The position numbers and the translations under genes are program-made. Of a stretch of DNA of 64,000 nt, positions 10,842-20,364 are shown piece after piece; the stretch's first letter is position 1; every line of letters begins with the position of its first letter. Source of the DNA: Neorhizobium alkalisoli. GTDB lineage: Bacteria; Pseudomonadota; Alphaproteobacteria; Rhizobiales; Rhizobiaceae. Location: NCBI RefSeq assembly GCF_002968635.1, contig NZ_PVBN01000002.1:248001-312000 (forward strand). The letters run 5' to 3'. The notes beneath the pieces are model-generated. The model had not been told where the DNA came from. It did not search any database and worked only from the letters and a program-made list of their open reading frames with translations.

Positions 10842-12056
10842 GTGAGTTTGAGCAACGATCGCAACGGACCGAAGGAGCCGCGGTGGCTGGGGCCTGCCGC
10901 GCCGAGGGTGGCTCTCATACCGCCTATCTCGGCAGCGCGTTGGCTTCTGGTGTTGATCGCCGCGGCCGCCATCTACTTCTTCCATGGCTTTGTGGTCCCC
11001 GTCCTTGCCGCTCTGGTGATCGGTTTCGCGAGCTGGCCGCTTTATCGCAAGCTTCTTGGCCGTATCGGCGGCAACACGACCCTTGGCGCTTCCCTTGCGA
11101 TAATCTTCATCCTGGGCTTCCTCATCGTTCCGATCGGAATCGCCATCTCCTATACGATCGATGAAGTTCGGCAATGGATTGTCTGGGCTGCCGAGGTCAA
11201 CCGTTTCGGTGCGCCCCCACCGGCCTGGATTATCGGATTACCCTGGGCGGGCGAATGGCTGGGCGTGCAGTGGGTCCAGCATGTCGGATCTCCCGGAGCC
11301 ATCGGCGAACTGATCCAGCTCGTCAGCGGCGCCAATATCGGCAACATCTACCGGGCGGTCGTAGCCGCCGGCGGTGGCGCTTTCCACCTGCTGCTGATGC
11401 TGCTTTTCATGCTGATCGCGCTTTTCTTCGTCTATCGCGACGGCGCCTCCTTTTCCCAGCAGATCGATCTGCTCGGCGAACGCATCTTCCCGTCGCGCTG
11501 GGAGCGTATTTCCCGCGTGGTCCCGGCAACCATCAGCTCCACGGTCACCGGTCAGACGCTGATCGCAATCGGGGAAGGCATCGTTCTCGGCGTCGCCTAC
11601 TTCATTGCCGGCGTTCCCTCGCCCGTCACCCTGGGCGTGATTACCGGCATCATGGCCCTTATACCGGGTGGCGCTCCGCTCTCCTTCACCCTCATCTCGT
11701 TCTATCTGGTAGCGAACGGTTCCTACGTCGCTGGTGGCAGTCTATTCCTGTGGGGAACGGTCGAGCTTTTCATCGTCGACAAGACATTGCGGCCCCGCCT
11801 CGTCGGCGGCCCCATCAAGTTGCCGTTCCTGCCGACCTTCTTCGGACTGGTGGGCGGCGTCAGCACCATGGGCTTCCTCGGCCTGTTCATCGGTCCAGTG
11901 CTGATGGCGCTGCTGGTCTCCATCTGGCGCGAATGGATCCGTGAAGCCCGGATGGCCGAAGGACCGGAAGCAGAACCTGTCGATCTCGCCGCCCCCGCGG
12001 CAACCGTCGAGGAATTCCCGCCCGAACTGCCGGTCAGGAAAGCCTCTTCTCCATGA
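10842..12056 (+). CDS. AI-2E family transporter (PerM-like permease)
   Basis: A 404-residue polytopic inner-membrane protein of the AI-2E transporter/UPF0118 family. About seven to eight hydrophobic segments can be drawn, with paired N-terminal helices, a soluble stretch around residues 105-165, and the family's conserved C-terminal GLVGGVSTMGFLGLFIGPV region. Members move small solutes (autoinducer-2, indole or ions in different cases); the substrate here is unknown. The start is GTG at 10842 with GGGAAGG ten bases upstream. Its last 23 bases overlap the end of the convergent acetyltransferase gene. Confidence 0.85.
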   Translation: MSLSNDRNGPKEPRWLGPAAPRVALIPPISAARWLLVLIAAAAIYFFHGFVVPVLAALVIGFASWPLYRKLLGRIGGNTTLGASLAIIFILGFLIVPIGIAISYTIDEVRQWIVWAAEVNRFGAPPPAWIIGLPWAGEWLGVQWVQHVGSPGAIGELIQLVSGANIGNIYRAVVAAGGGAFHLLLMLLFMLIALFFVYRDGASFSQQIDLLGERIFPSRWERISRVVPATISSTVTGQTLIAIGEGIVLGVAYFIAGVPSPVTLGVITGIMALIPGGAPLSFTLISFYLVANGSYVAGGSLFLWGTVELFIVDKTLRPRLVGGPIKLPFLPTFFGLVGGVSTMGFLGLFIGPVLMALLVSIWREWIREARMAEGPEAEPVDLAAPAATVEEFPPELPVRKASSP

Positions 12057-12492
12057 AAATGCTCAAGGGATCGGGCCTGTAGTTGCCGAAGGCCTCGATC
12101 TCGACGAAGCCGTAGGCACGATAGAGGCCGATCGCCTCCGGCTGGTAGATCCCGGTTTCCAGTCGGACGGCCGAAAGTCGGAGCATATCGCCCCGTTCGA
12201 GGATCGCCTCCATCAGCCGGCGCCCCAATTTGAGGCCACGGGCAGCCTCGTCCACGAACATGCGTTTGATTTCAGCTGTGCCGTCGCCCGCGTCCACCAG
12301 CGCACAGCAGCCGATCACCCTGTCTCCATTGCGCGCAACGAAGAACGAAACCTCCGGCTTTTCCAGGCTGGAGACGTCGACCATGTGGTTGCTGTCCGCC
12401 GGATACAGGGAAGCCGCGTAAGCGTCGGAGAGTTCCAGAAGACTCACGACGTCTGCCTGTCGAGGCGGTTCCAGAGCGATCGTTACGGTCAT
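12034..12492 (-). CDS. GNAT family N-acetyltransferase
   Basis: A 152-residue acetyltransferase of the GNAT fold. The acetyl-CoA loop reads ARGLKLGRRLME (R-x-x-G-x-G/A type), preceded by the beta strand EIKRMFVDEAA. The usual C-terminal IGLYRAYGF motif is also present. The acceptor substrate is unknown. The ATG at 12492 is supported by AGGA ten bases upstream; the frame's extra 13 residues upstream have no such site. It overlaps the 3' end of the AI-2E family transporter gene tail to tail. Confidence 0.85.
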   Translation of the reverse strand: MTVTIALEPPRQADVVSLLELSDAYAASLYPADSNHMVDVSSLEKPEVSFFVARNGDRVIGCCALVDAGDGTAEIKRMFVDEAARGLKLGRRLMEAILERGDMLRLSAVRLETGIYQPEAIGLYRAYGFVEIEAFGNYRPDPLSIFMEKRLS

Positions 12493-12604
12493 TGGCTTTC
12501 GTTCCTGCTGGGATTCGGTCACCTTGGGCAACGCATCTATGAAAGCTGCCTTGGTCGGGTCAAGATTGATGGCTTTATGACACGGATCATCTCAAGGAAA
12601 CGAC

Positions 12605-13030
12605 ATGAACGCTGCTCTCATCGTTATGACCATACTCGGCTGCAACGACGCCGCGACCGACTGCCACTACGTCGCCACGGTGGATAACCGCTGGCCGACG
12701 ATCGAGATGTGCGATGCGGTGTCGGAACAGCAACTCGCCGGTTACGCCAACCAGCCTTATCCGATGATTATCGCCGTATGCCAGAAGCCGGAGGGATCTG
12801 AAGTCGCGAATGTTCCTCTGCCGCAGGAAAAACCCGCATTGCCGACACCCGAGCCGGCGCCCCAAGCGCCGGAGGTAACGGCGCAGGAAAAGGAAACGCT
12901 CGCGGGCCGCGCCATTCAGCGGGTCAAGAACGTCCTGCCGACGACCGAAGGCGTGACGACGCTGATGACAAAGCCGGTGCGGCTCGTCGAAGACGGGTAT
13001 TCATGGGTGGCGAAGAAATTCCAGCGCTAA
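12605..13030 (+). CDS. Conserved hypothetical protein with four N-terminal cysteines
   Basis: A 141-residue protein that I do not recognise beyond resemblance to rhizobial hypotheticals. The first 60 residues carry four cysteines (13, 20, 36 and 59) in a short compact segment. A proline-rich linker (about 75-95) and a basic, amphipathic C-terminal part (AGRAIQRVKNVLPT onward) follow. The first ten residues are hydrophobic but too short for a convincing signal peptide. AAGGA lies eight bases before the ATG, and codon use matches the neighbours, so the gene is probably real. Confidence 0.65.
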   Translation: MNAALIVMTILGCNDAATDCHYVATVDNRWPTIEMCDAVSEQQLAGYANQPYPMIIAVCQKPEGSEVANVPLPQEKPALPTPEPAPQAPEVTAQEKETLAGRAIQRVKNVLPTTEGVTTLMTKPVRLVEDGYSWVAKKFQR

Positions 13031-13034
13031 AACT

Positions 13035-14162
13035 TTAAGCAGCCAGCGCTATTTCGCTCGCATAGGAGCGGGCGTCGAGCCGCATCTCCAGGTGATGAAG
13101 TTTCTCGATCATTCCCAGCAACTCGGCCACCGGCGAGAGCAGCATGTCGACCCGCTGGAACTTATTCAGCAATAGAGCCGATATGCTGTTAGGTGCACCC
13201 GTAGCAGCGGCATCGCGCCAGAGCAAGACCGCCTCGACAAACACCACTGCGATATCCCGCTGCAGTCCGGAGGCTTCAAAAAGTGCGCGGACCGCGTGCA
13301 TCCGTCCGGTCGCAAGGATGGCCCGGACGCGGCGGTCTTCCAGGCCGGACAGTGCCACCATCGCACCGGCAAAGAAATCCACCTTGCCGCTGCAGAGCGC
13401 ATGAATGAGAAATGCAGGCGTCAGACACGCGGCAGCGCGCAGATGCTCGACGAGGCCGGGAATTTCTTCCGTCGGTACAAAACCGGCAATCGTGACTGCC
13501 GCCACCTCTCCTGCCTCCCGCGTGACCTGGTCTATGCGAGCCGGTCCCAGCACGGCGCGCATCAGGCCTGAATTGGCAAGAGCAGCGGAAATCTGGTTCA
13601 CGAGCATATGCCGTGCGTCCGCCGGCAGGCCGTCTCGGTCGAGCAGCAGATTGCGGATATCGCTGTGATGCCCGAACCGTTCTGCAATGCGCCGCAGCGA
13701 AATCCGGGTGACCGAGGCGGTTTCGTTCTCGAGAAGGATCGTCACCTCGTTTTCGGATCCGATCTCGGCGATCGCCGCGGCAGCCCCGCGCGAAAGGGCG
13801 CGTCTTGCTGCAATCATCCCCCGGGTCAGGCTGTCGCCGCGCCCGATCAGATCGACGAGATCACCTTCAGCGAGCACAGGCGAGCGGGCGATCACCGTGC
13901 AGGCGATTTCCGGCTGATCTTCCGCAAGCGAAAGCATGATGGCGCGTGGTGCTTCAATGGAATCGGCAAGAGCCTCGGCCAGAGCCAGCCGTACGAGCGG
14001 CGACGGATCATCCAGAAGATGCGTCATTGCGAGCGCTGCGGCCCGATGATGTTCCTGCGCAAGCGTCGAGCGCAGGTAAGCCCGGCCAAGAGCATTGGCC
14101 GCCTTCGCCCTGTCTGCCGCCTTTGCCGTTTCCGCCCAACGAAGAAATGCCTGTACGATCAC
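13035..14162 (-). CDS. DUF2336 domain-containing protein
   Basis: A 375-residue, alanine- and leucine-rich helical protein of the DUF2336 family found across Alphaproteobacteria. Repeated helical pairs such as HLLDDPSPLVRLALAEALAD resemble HEAT repeats, which usually serve as protein-binding scaffolds. No catalytic motif is visible. I chose the GTG at 14162 because the family typically begins IVQAFLRW; a TTG six codons upstream is the alternative. It ends four bases from the convergent cysteine-bearing hypothetical gene. Function unknown; some relatives are linked to cell-cycle or stress control, but nothing here shows that. Confidence 0.8.
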   Translation of the reverse strand: MIVQAFLRWAETAKAADRAKAANALGRAYLRSTLAQEHHRAAALAMTHLLDDPSPLVRLALAEALADSIEAPRAIMLSLAEDQPEIACTVIARSPVLAEGDLVDLIGRGDSLTRGMIAARRALSRGAAAAIAEIGSENEVTILLENETASVTRISLRRIAERFGHHSDIRNLLLDRDGLPADARHMLVNQISAALANSGLMRAVLGPARIDQVTREAGEVAAVTIAGFVPTEEIPGLVEHLRAAACLTPAFLIHALCSGKVDFFAGAMVALSGLEDRRVRAILATGRMHAVRALFEASGLQRDIAVVFVEAVLLWRDAAATGAPNSISALLLNKFQRVDMLLSPVAELLGMIEKLHHLEMRLDARSYASEIALAA

Positions 14163-14257
14163 GCCCAGCCCCGATAACAAATGCCAGAACGCGCCTGGCT
14201 GGCTGAAAATACGCTACGGGCAAAAAGTTTAAGATTGGTTCACCATCCTTGTTAACC

Positions 14258-14971
14258 ATGGAAAACTCTTGGAAAATCCGCTCGTGGTTCTTGGTTGAGC
14301 CGTCTGCCGACCCGGCCGGAATACTTCGCAGCGGCGCAGACAGGATCGTCGCCGATCTGACCGGGCCTGTTGAGTCCTGGCGGCCCCTGGGTGACTTCTG
14401 GCGAATTTCTGCCGAGGCTCCCACTCCGCTCTGCGTCTTGCTGCCGCCATTCTCCTCGGCCCGGACAGAGGCGGGCGTGGAGCTGGCGGTCCGGGCGGGA
14501 GCCGAATCAGTGCTTCTTGAAGGCGCCCGCGGCGGTGCAGACGTCCAGCATCTCGACGTACTTCTGCGGGTTGCCGAATCGAAGGCTGGCCGCCCCGCGC
14601 ATGACACCAGCATCGTCGCGCTTACCGATGCTGCCGGAATACTCGCCGCCGCGAGCTTCCAGCGCTGCAGCAGGCGTCTCACCGGCCTCGGCTGGCATGT
14701 CCAAGGCGCAGCCGTTTCAGACGCAGTCCAACTTGCACGCGGCACCGTCGCGCTTGCGGCGGCGGCGGCAGGTGTCATGGCGGTGGATGCCGTTTCGGAT
14801 ACGACCGATGAAGCCGGCTTGAGGTCGGCATGCATTGCGGCGCGCAATAGCGGTTTTCACGGCAAGCTTAGCCGGCTAAGCTTGCAAATTCCGACAATCA
14901 ACAAGGTCTTTTCGGATCAACTGCCTGTTGGTCTGGTCATTTCGAAGACATCCGATCCGCCGTCCGCGTAG
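14258..14971 (+). CDS. Divergent HpcH/HpaI aldolase (CitE-like) protein, probably not a standard lyase
   Basis: A 237-residue protein resembling the CitE branch of the HpcH/HpaI aldolase family. RSWFLVEPSADPAGILRSGA aligns with the usual RSWLFVPGDRPER start, and HGKLSRLSLQIPTINKVFS aligns with the GKAAIHPRQIPVINEAF segment near the C-terminus. The acidic strand normally read as ILDLEDSV is here IVADLTGPVE, so the metal-binding carboxylate pattern is lost. It is short for the family. The ATG at 14258 overlaps a TTAACCAT sequence (a CtrA half-site form). Its last 55 bases overlap the convergent flavin reductase gene. Function unknown. Confidence 0.65.
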   Translation: MENSWKIRSWFLVEPSADPAGILRSGADRIVADLTGPVESWRPLGDFWRISAEAPTPLCVLLPPFSSARTEAGVELAVRAGAESVLLEGARGGADVQHLDVLLRVAESKAGRPAHDTSIVALTDAAGILAAASFQRCSRRLTGLGWHVQGAAVSDAVQLARGTVALAAAAAGVMAVDAVSDTTDEAGLRSACIAARNSGFHGKLSRLSLQIPTINKVFSDQLPVGLVISKTSDPPSA

Positions 14972-15525
14972 TCGCGATAGCCCATGCGTGCAATCGGCTT
15001 TGCGAGGCCCATGTCGATTCGACCGTCCCGCAAAATGTCCTCGCTGATATGGATGCCGACTACCTGCCCGAAGACCATGAAGGCTTCGGATTTTTCCCCG
15101 TCCAGACCCTTCGGCCGGATGATCTCCGTCACGCGGCACTCCAGCGCCGTATAGGCCTCGGCCACATAAGGGGCGTCGACCAGCTCGGCCATCTTCGGCG
15201 TCAGTCCCGCCACGTCAAACTCGCTGATCCCGTAGGCGACCGCCGCCGATGAAGCATTCACCTGTTCGGCAAGATGCCGGCTTGCAAGGCTTGCGGTAAA
15301 GACGCCCGTCTCTTCCGCGTTCTGGAGGCTGTGCTTGCGGCCGCTGGAGGAAAACATCACCAGCTTCGGGTTGTCGGAAACGATGTTGAAGAAGGAATAG
15401 GGCGAGAGGTTCAGCGAACCGTCCCTGCCCTTCGTGCCGATCCAGCCGATCGGCCGCGGCGCCACGATCGCCTTGAAAGGATCGTGCTTCAGGCCATGCT
15501 GATTGGCATCGGTCGCGTAAAACAT
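14917..15525 (-). CDS. Flavin reductase family protein
   Basis: A 202-residue flavin-binding split-barrel protein of the flavin reductase/DIM6-NTAB family. The FMN-binding segments are visible in the N-terminal third: IVAPRPIGWIGT, NLSPYSFFNIVSDNPKLVMFSS and the later TGVFTASLASRHLAEQVN. Such proteins reduce FMN with NAD(P)H, often to feed a partner oxygenase or simply to turn over flavin. Its start codon shares one base with the stop of the upstream nitroreductase (TGATG), so the two are almost certainly co-transcribed and may act on related redox substrates. Confidence 0.88.
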   Translation of the reverse strand: MFYATDANQHGLKHDPFKAIVAPRPIGWIGTKGRDGSLNLSPYSFFNIVSDNPKLVMFSSSGRKHSLQNAEETGVFTASLASRHLAEQVNASSAAVAYGISEFDVAGLTPKMAELVDAPYVAEAYTALECRVTEIIRPKGLDGEKSEAFMVFGQVVGIHISEDILRDGRIDMGLAKPIARMGYRDYADGGSDVFEMTRPTGS

Positions 15526-16112
15526 CAGAGCCCGCCTTCGCCCGCATAGGTGACGACTTGGGAAAGTTCTGGCCGCGGACGATCGGGCGTCTGGAAATCG
15601 CTGGAGCCGATATGGACGAAGCCCGCCACCTTTTCGCCCGGCTTGATGCCGAGAAGCGCGAGCGCCGCCTCGTCGTAGGCGATCCATTCGGTGCGCCAGT
15701 TGGCGACGTAGCCATGCGCATTTGCCGCAATCAGCATGTTGAGGCAAAGGGCGCCAGCAGAGAGAAGCTGCTCCCATTCGGGGATCTTGACATGCGGCGC
15801 AGCCGTGCTGACGACGCCTACCACGAGCGGCGCCCGGGTAAATCGGGTGAGTTCGGCCTCCTTGGCGGCATCGGCCATATCGGGGGTATTTTTGAGCGCA
15901 AGGGCAAGGAACGCCTCCCCGAGCTTTCTGCGTAGATCTCCGCGATAGACGACCAGACGCCACGGCGCCAGCTTGCCGTGATCCGGAACACGTGTGGCAA
16001 AGGTGAGGATCGCTTCCAGTTCCTCCTGCGACGGGCCGGGCTCCCTGATCTGGGCTACGGGTGTCGAGTGCCTGTCGCGCAGGAAGTCGATGAGTTTAAC
16101 GTCATTTTGCAT
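15525..16112 (-). CDS. Nitroreductase family protein
   Basis: A 195-residue FMN-dependent oxidoreductase of the nitroreductase fold, close to the YdjA/TdsD type. It begins with FLRDRHST, carries [18 protein letters not shown] for flavin and substrate contacts, and ends with the GFVHIGSS region. Members reduce nitro groups, quinones or similar acceptors; the physiological substrate is unknown. The ATG at 16112 fits the family N-terminus, and the frame's longer extension has no support. It is the first gene of a two-gene operon with the flavin reductase. Confidence 0.87.
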   Translation of the reverse strand: MQNDVKLIDFLRDRHSTPVAQIREPGPSQEELEAILTFATRVPDHGKLAPWRLVVYRGDLRRKLGEAFLALALKNTPDMADAAKEAELTRFTRAPLVVGVVSTAAPHVKIPEWEQLLSAGALCLNMLIAANAHGYVANWRTEWIAYDEAALALLGIKPGEKVAGFVHIGSSDFQTPDRPRPELSQVVTYAGEGGL

Positions 16113-16221
16113 GGTCAAAACTTTCGCTGGGAACGGAATGCGATGGGAAGGTCTTGAAATTGCCTTGGCATTGGTCTTCAAGTGACGTTTCGGAAAAGAA
16201 GAGTCAACCGGTACACAACAG

Positions 16222-17205
16222 ATGTCAGGCACTTCCTTCGCGGCACGCTGGATCCTCGCTGGAAGCATGGCTTTCGGCGTCACTGTCAGTGCATTCGGTC
16301 AGGATGATGCCTTCAGGAATTTCCGCCAGCTCGACAGCACCGCCAAGATGCCGAAGCTCAATGCGTTTTCGGCGCTGCCCGGCGGGACGGCCGGCATTGC
16401 AGGAAAAGATGTGCTCTTCGACGCCAAGCTGACGGCCGATGGCGACGTCATGCAGGAAGGCCTCGTCTGGCGTGTCTTCAGCCCGATCGCCGCCGAAGAC
16501 GGAAAATTGCCGCTCGTTGCAAGCTCTGAGGGCGGTTCGGCCGCCTTCCAGCTGGTACCGGGCGACTACTTCGTCAACTGCGCTTTCGGTCGCGCCGGTG
16601 TCACCAAGAAACTGAACGTGCCAGCCGACGGCGACGTGTCGAAACAGACACTGGTGCTCGATGCCGGCGGCTTCGTCCTCAACGCCGTCGCGGGTGCCGA
16701 CCAGCGCATTCCCCCGAACGAACTCAGCTTCTCGGTCTATTCGTCGGAAGTTCGAGAGAACGGCGACCGGCCGCTCGTCATGACGGACGTCAAGCCGAAC
16801 ACGATCGTGCGGCTCAACGCTGGCACATATCACATCGTCTCCGAATACGGTGACGTCAATGCGGTCGTGCGGGCCGATATTCAGGTGGAGGCCGGCAAGC
16901 TTACCCAGGCGGTGCTGCAGCATCGTGCCGCGCAGATCACCCTGAAGCTTGTATCGCAGCCCGGTGGCGAGGCGATAGCCGACACCGCCTGGTCGGTGCT
17001 GACGGCGGCCGGCGACGTTGTCAATGAAAGCGTCAGCGCCTTTTCGACCATGGTGCTGGCCGAGGGCGAATATCTTGCCGTCGCCCGCAACAAGAACAAG
17101 ATCTATCAGCGATCGTTCACCGTCAAAGCAGGCGGGAATACCGAGGTCGAAATCCTCATGCGCGATGCCGCGCAAGTCGCCGGGGCGGCCAACGAGCAGG
17201 ATTGA
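16222..17205 (+). CDS. Exported conserved hypothetical protein
   Basis: A 327-residue protein with a signal peptide (hydrophobic residues about 9-24 ending near VSAFGQ). The rest is beta-rich and built of repeated segments of about 90 residues that each contain a pattern like [20 protein letters not shown] or [11 protein letters not shown], resembling carboxypeptidase-regulatory or Ig-like repeats. This suggests a periplasmic structural or binding protein. No enzyme motif is visible. It is divergent from the nitroreductase operon and followed by a strong hairpin. Similar proteins occur in Rhizobiaceae without known function. Confidence 0.75.
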   Translation: MSGTSFAARWILAGSMAFGVTVSAFGQDDAFRNFRQLDSTAKMPKLNAFSALPGGTAGIAGKDVLFDAKLTADGDVMQEGLVWRVFSPIAAEDGKLPLVASSEGGSAAFQLVPGDYFVNCAFGRAGVTKKLNVPADGDVSKQTLVLDAGGFVLNAVAGADQRIPPNELSFSVYSSEVRENGDRPLVMTDVKPNTIVRLNAGTYHIVSEYGDVNAVVRADIQVEAGKLTQAVLQHRAAQITLKLVSQPGGEAIADTAWSVLTAAGDVVNESVSAFSTMVLAEGEYLAVARNKNKIYQRSFTVKAGGNTEVEILMRDAAQVAGAANEQD

Positions 17206-17268
17206 ACTCTGCCGGCTTCTTAACTTCGACGTTGCCGACGGCCCTAAGCCGCATCTTCACTGAAAAGG

Positions 17269-17307
17269 ATGCCGACAGCGCCTGCGGATGGCAGGCGCTG
17301 TCGGCAT
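17269..17307. terminator. Perfect 17-bp hairpin between convergent genes
   Basis: Bases 17269-17285 pair perfectly with 17291-17307 around a GGATG loop. There is no T-run, so it may act as a bidirectional stop or a 3'-end stabiliser for both the exported-protein mRNA and the thrS mRNA. Confidence 0.65.
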
Positions 17308-17312
17308 GACGA

Positions 17313-19340
17313 TCAGGCCGCTGCGGCCTTTTTTGCTTCGATCCGGCGGAGCAAATCCGGAGGCGTTGCTTCATGGCCGAGCGAAGCGATGGCCTCTTCG
17401 AGCGTCATCGACGTCTGGGCCTGAGATCCGAGGCGGCGGATGTTGACCGAGCGCTCCTCCGCCTCCTTCTTGCCGCAGACGATGATGACCGGCACCTTGG
17501 TGACCGAGTGCTCGCGGATCTTGTAGTTGATCTTCTCGTTGCGGAAATCGGTTTCCACCACCAACCCGGCGTCGCGTAGCGCTTCGGCCACCTCGCGGCC
17601 GTAGTCGTCCGCATCCGAGGTGATGGTTGCCACAACGACCTGCATCGGCGCGAACCAGAGCGGCATATGCCCGGCGAAGTTCTCGATCAGGATACCGAGG
17701 AACCGTTCCATCGAACCGCAGATGGCGCGATGGATCATCACCGGCTGGCGCTTTTCCGAGTTCTGGTCGATGTAGAAGGCACCGAACCGTTCCGGCAGGT
17801 TGAAGTCCACCTGCGTCGTGCCGCATTGCCATTCGCGGCCGATCGCATCCTTCAGCGTATACTCGAACTTCGGGCCGTAGAACGCACCTTCGCCCGGCAG
17901 GATGCCGGTCTTGATGCGCCCGCCGGATTGCGCTTCGATCGTCTTCAGCACGTCCATCATGACGCTCTCGGCGCGGTCCCACAGCTCGTCGGAACCGACG
18001 CGCTTTTCCGGCCGCGTGGAGAGTTTCACCACGACTTCCTTGAACCCGAAATCCTCGTAGACGGAGAGAATCAGGTCGTTGATGCGCAGGCATTCGGCAG
18101 CCATCTGCTCCTCGGTGCAGAAGACATGCGCGTCGTCCTGGGTGAAGCCGCGAACGCGCATCAATCCGTGAAGCGCGCCGGATGCTTCGTAACGGTGTAC
18201 GAGGCCGAATTCTGCAAGCCGGATAGGCAGTTCGCGGTAAGACTTGAGACCGTGCTTGAAGATCTGTACGTGTCCGGGGCAGTTCATCGGCTTCAGCGCA
18301 AAGACGCGGTTGTCCGCTTCCTTGTCCTCCGGATGCGTGAAGGCGTAGGCAGACTTTACCGCGAACATGTTCTCCTGATACCAGCCCCAGTGGCCGGAAG
18401 TCTCCCACAGCGAGGCATCGAGGACCTGCGGCGCGTTGACTTCCTCATAGGTGCCGGCAAGCCGGCGGCGCATGTAAGCCGTCAGCGTCTGGAACATGCG
18501 CCAGCCCTTGCCGTGCCAGAAGACGACGCCCGGGCCTTCTTCCTGGAAGTGGAAAAGATCCATTTCCCGGCCGAGCTTCCGGTGGTCGCGCTTCTCCGCC
18601 TCGGCCAGCACGTGGAGATACTGGTCGAGCTCTTCTTGCGTCGCCCAGGCGGTCGCGTAGATGCGCGTCAGCATCGGGTTGTTGCTGTCTCCGCGCCAAT
18701 AGGCGCCTGCCACCTTCATCAGCTTGAAGGCAGTGCCGATCTGGCCCGTGGAGGCCATATGCGGGCCGCGGCAAAGGTCGAACCACTTGCCCTGGCGATA
18801 GATCTTGAGGTCCTGATCCGCCGGGATCGCATCGATAAGCTCGACCTTGTAGGTCTCGCCCATCTCGCCGAATACCTTGCGGGCTTCGTCGCGTGACCAG
18901 ACTTCCTTGGTGAACGGGTCGTTGCGCTGGATGATCTCCTTCATCTTCGCCTCGATCTTCGGCAGATCTTCGGGCGTGAAAGGCCAGTCCTCACCGCTCT
19001 CCTTATGGACGCGCTTGAAATCGTAATAGAATCCGTTCTCGATCACCGGGCCGATGGTGACCTGGGTGCCGGGCCAGAGTGCCTGCACCGCCTCCGCCAT
19101 CACATGGGCGGCGTCGTGGCGGATCAGTTCCAGCGCCTGCGGGTCCGTGCGGGTGATGATGGCGATCGAACCGTCGGTGACGGGATCGGCCAGATCCTGC
19201 ACGGCGCCGTTGATGGCAACCGCGACTGCCTTCTTGGCGAGCGACTTGGAAATGCCCTCGGCAACGTCACGGCCGGTCGTTCCGGCGTCGAAAACGCGGA
19301 CGGAGCCATCGGGAAATGTAAGGGAAACGGATTGGGACAT
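17313..19340 (-). CDS. thrS: Threonyl-tRNA synthetase
   Basis: A 675-residue class II aminoacyl-tRNA synthetase that charges tRNA-Thr. The order is: N-terminal TGS domain (about 1-65), editing domain with the zinc-associated [11 protein letters not shown] helix, catalytic core with the zinc ligands in [13 protein letters not shown] and motif 2/3 regions ([19 protein letters not shown]), then the anticodon-binding domain ([11 protein letters not shown]). The ATG at 19340 follows GGAGAAAGAC and gives the normal N-terminus. No obvious leader or T-box is visible upstream, as expected for a proteobacterium. Confidence 0.97.
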   Translation of the reverse strand: MSQSVSLTFPDGSVRVFDAGTTGRDVAEGISKSLAKKAVAVAINGAVQDLADPVTDGSIAIITRTDPQALELIRHDAAHVMAEAVQALWPGTQVTIGPVIENGFYYDFKRVHKESGEDWPFTPEDLPKIEAKMKEIIQRNDPFTKEVWSRDEARKVFGEMGETYKVELIDAIPADQDLKIYRQGKWFDLCRGPHMASTGQIGTAFKLMKVAGAYWRGDSNNPMLTRIYATAWATQEELDQYLHVLAEAEKRDHRKLGREMDLFHFQEEGPGVVFWHGKGWRMFQTLTAYMRRRLAGTYEEVNAPQVLDASLWETSGHWGWYQENMFAVKSAYAFTHPEDKEADNRVFALKPMNCPGHVQIFKHGLKSYRELPIRLAEFGLVHRYEASGALHGLMRVRGFTQDDAHVFCTEEQMAAECLRINDLILSVYEDFGFKEVVVKLSTRPEKRVGSDELWDRAESVMMDVLKTIEAQSGGRIKTGILPGEGAFYGPKFEYTLKDAIGREWQCGTTQVDFNLPERFGAFYIDQNSEKRQPVMIHRAICGSMERFLGILIENFAGHMPLWFAPMQVVVATITSDADDYGREVAEALRDAGLVVETDFRNEKINYKIREHSVTKVPVIIVCGKKEAEERSVNIRRLGSQAQTSMTLEEAIASLGHEATPPDLLRRIEAKKAAAA

Positions 19341-19463
19341 GTCTTTCTCCTGTCCAGTCCCGCCAACGAATGCGGGTGGTGGCAAAAAAATGGCCGGATC
19401 GGCCGGCTGTTAACGGGCGCGGTGATAGTGTGTTTCGCCGATTTAGTAAAGGCGGCCCGCGGT

Positions 19464-19985
19464 TCAGGCGACCATTTCTGCGAGGCGAGCGACGGTGTTG
19501 GCGTTGCGGGCCGTGCCTATGCCGAGCTTCTTCGTCGTCATCGCGGAGAGAAGCCTCGTCTCGCTTGCCTTTCCGCCGAAATCGACCCAGAGATTGCCGT
19601 CGACGACAGCTATTTGTTCTCTTTCCCTGTGCCGCTCGAGCAAGGTCTTGACGCTTTCGTCGAGCGGCGTGCGCATGACGCGCACACCAACCTGCGAACC
19701 GTCCCTCCCGGGAAACGGATTGGTCGCGGCAAGCTTGAGCCAGTCCGACCGCGAGCGCACGAGGATGTCGACATGTTTGCCGAACCGGTGGGCGAAAGCG
19801 GTTTCCAGCACCTTCTCGATATCGGAGACGGGTGACCGGGCCGCTTCAAAGACAAGGTTGCCGGTGGAGACCAGTGTCCGGCAATTCGTATAGCCGATGT
19901 CTTCGGCCATCGCGCGCAGGTCGGTCATGACAACCCGCCTGCCCCCGCCAAGAACGATGCTGTAAAGGAGCGCGACGTAGATCAT
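19464..19985 (-). CDS. DUF1697 domain-containing protein
   Basis: A 173-residue DUF1697 protein. Typical members start YVALLRGINVGG; here the start is MIYVALLYSIVLGGGRR, followed by the usual MTDLRAMAEDIGYTNCRTLVSTGNLVF region. The C-terminal TARNANTVARLAEM block is also characteristic. Function is unknown for the family. The gene overlaps yidD by four bases (ATGA), indicating translational coupling. Confidence 0.85.
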   Translation of the reverse strand: MIYVALLYSIVLGGGRRVVMTDLRAMAEDIGYTNCRTLVSTGNLVFEAARSPVSDIEKVLETAFAHRFGKHVDILVRSRSDWLKLAATNPFPGRDGSQVGVRVMRTPLDESVKTLLERHREREQIAVVDGNLWVDFGGKASETRLLSAMTTKKLGIGTARNANTVARLAEMVA

Positions 19986-20362
19986 TGCGGCAACGATGCC
20001 TTCCGGGAAGAACCTCGCCAGTAGCGCCAGGGCGTCCACCAGTGCAGTCGTTGGTCAAGAAGACTGGGGACCGGATCCAGTCCGCCGCTTCCGCCCGGCC
20101 CGCAGCGGGCGACGCGGAACAGGGTCATCCATCCGCCCGGCCACAACCCGTGGCGCGCGATTGCCTCGTAGCCATATTCCGAACAGGTCGGGATATGGCG
20201 GCAGGAGTTGCCGATGAAGCCGGAAAGCGTCAGTTGGTAGAGGCGGATCACCCCCATGCCGAGCAGCCTGCCGGGCGTCTTGCGAAACGGGCCGGACCAG
20301 TTGCGGGTGCGGCGCGCTGGTTGCTGTGGCTGGGGATGGCGGCAATCCGGACTGTCGCACAT
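19982..20362 (-). CDS. yidD: Membrane protein insertion efficiency factor YidD
   Basis: A 126-residue YidD protein, which assists YidC-dependent insertion of inner-membrane proteins. The family core is plain: LYQLTLSGFIGNSCRHIPTC, then SEYGYEAIARHG and the CGPGGSGGLDPVP segment, with its conserved cysteines. An extra basic N-terminal stretch of about 30 residues and a short C-terminal tail are present. It lies two bases after the stop of the NifU-like gene and overlaps the DUF1697 gene by four bases, so the three probably form one operon. Here yidD is away from rnpA/yidC, which is normal for Rhizobiales. Confidence 0.92.
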   Translation of the reverse strand: MCDSPDCRHPQPQQPARRTRNWSGPFRKTPGRLLGMGVIRLYQLTLSGFIGNSCRHIPTCSEYGYEAIARHGLWPGGWMTLFRVARCGPGGSGGLDPVPSLLDQRLHWWTPWRYWRGSSRKASLPQ

Positions 20363-20364
20363 GA

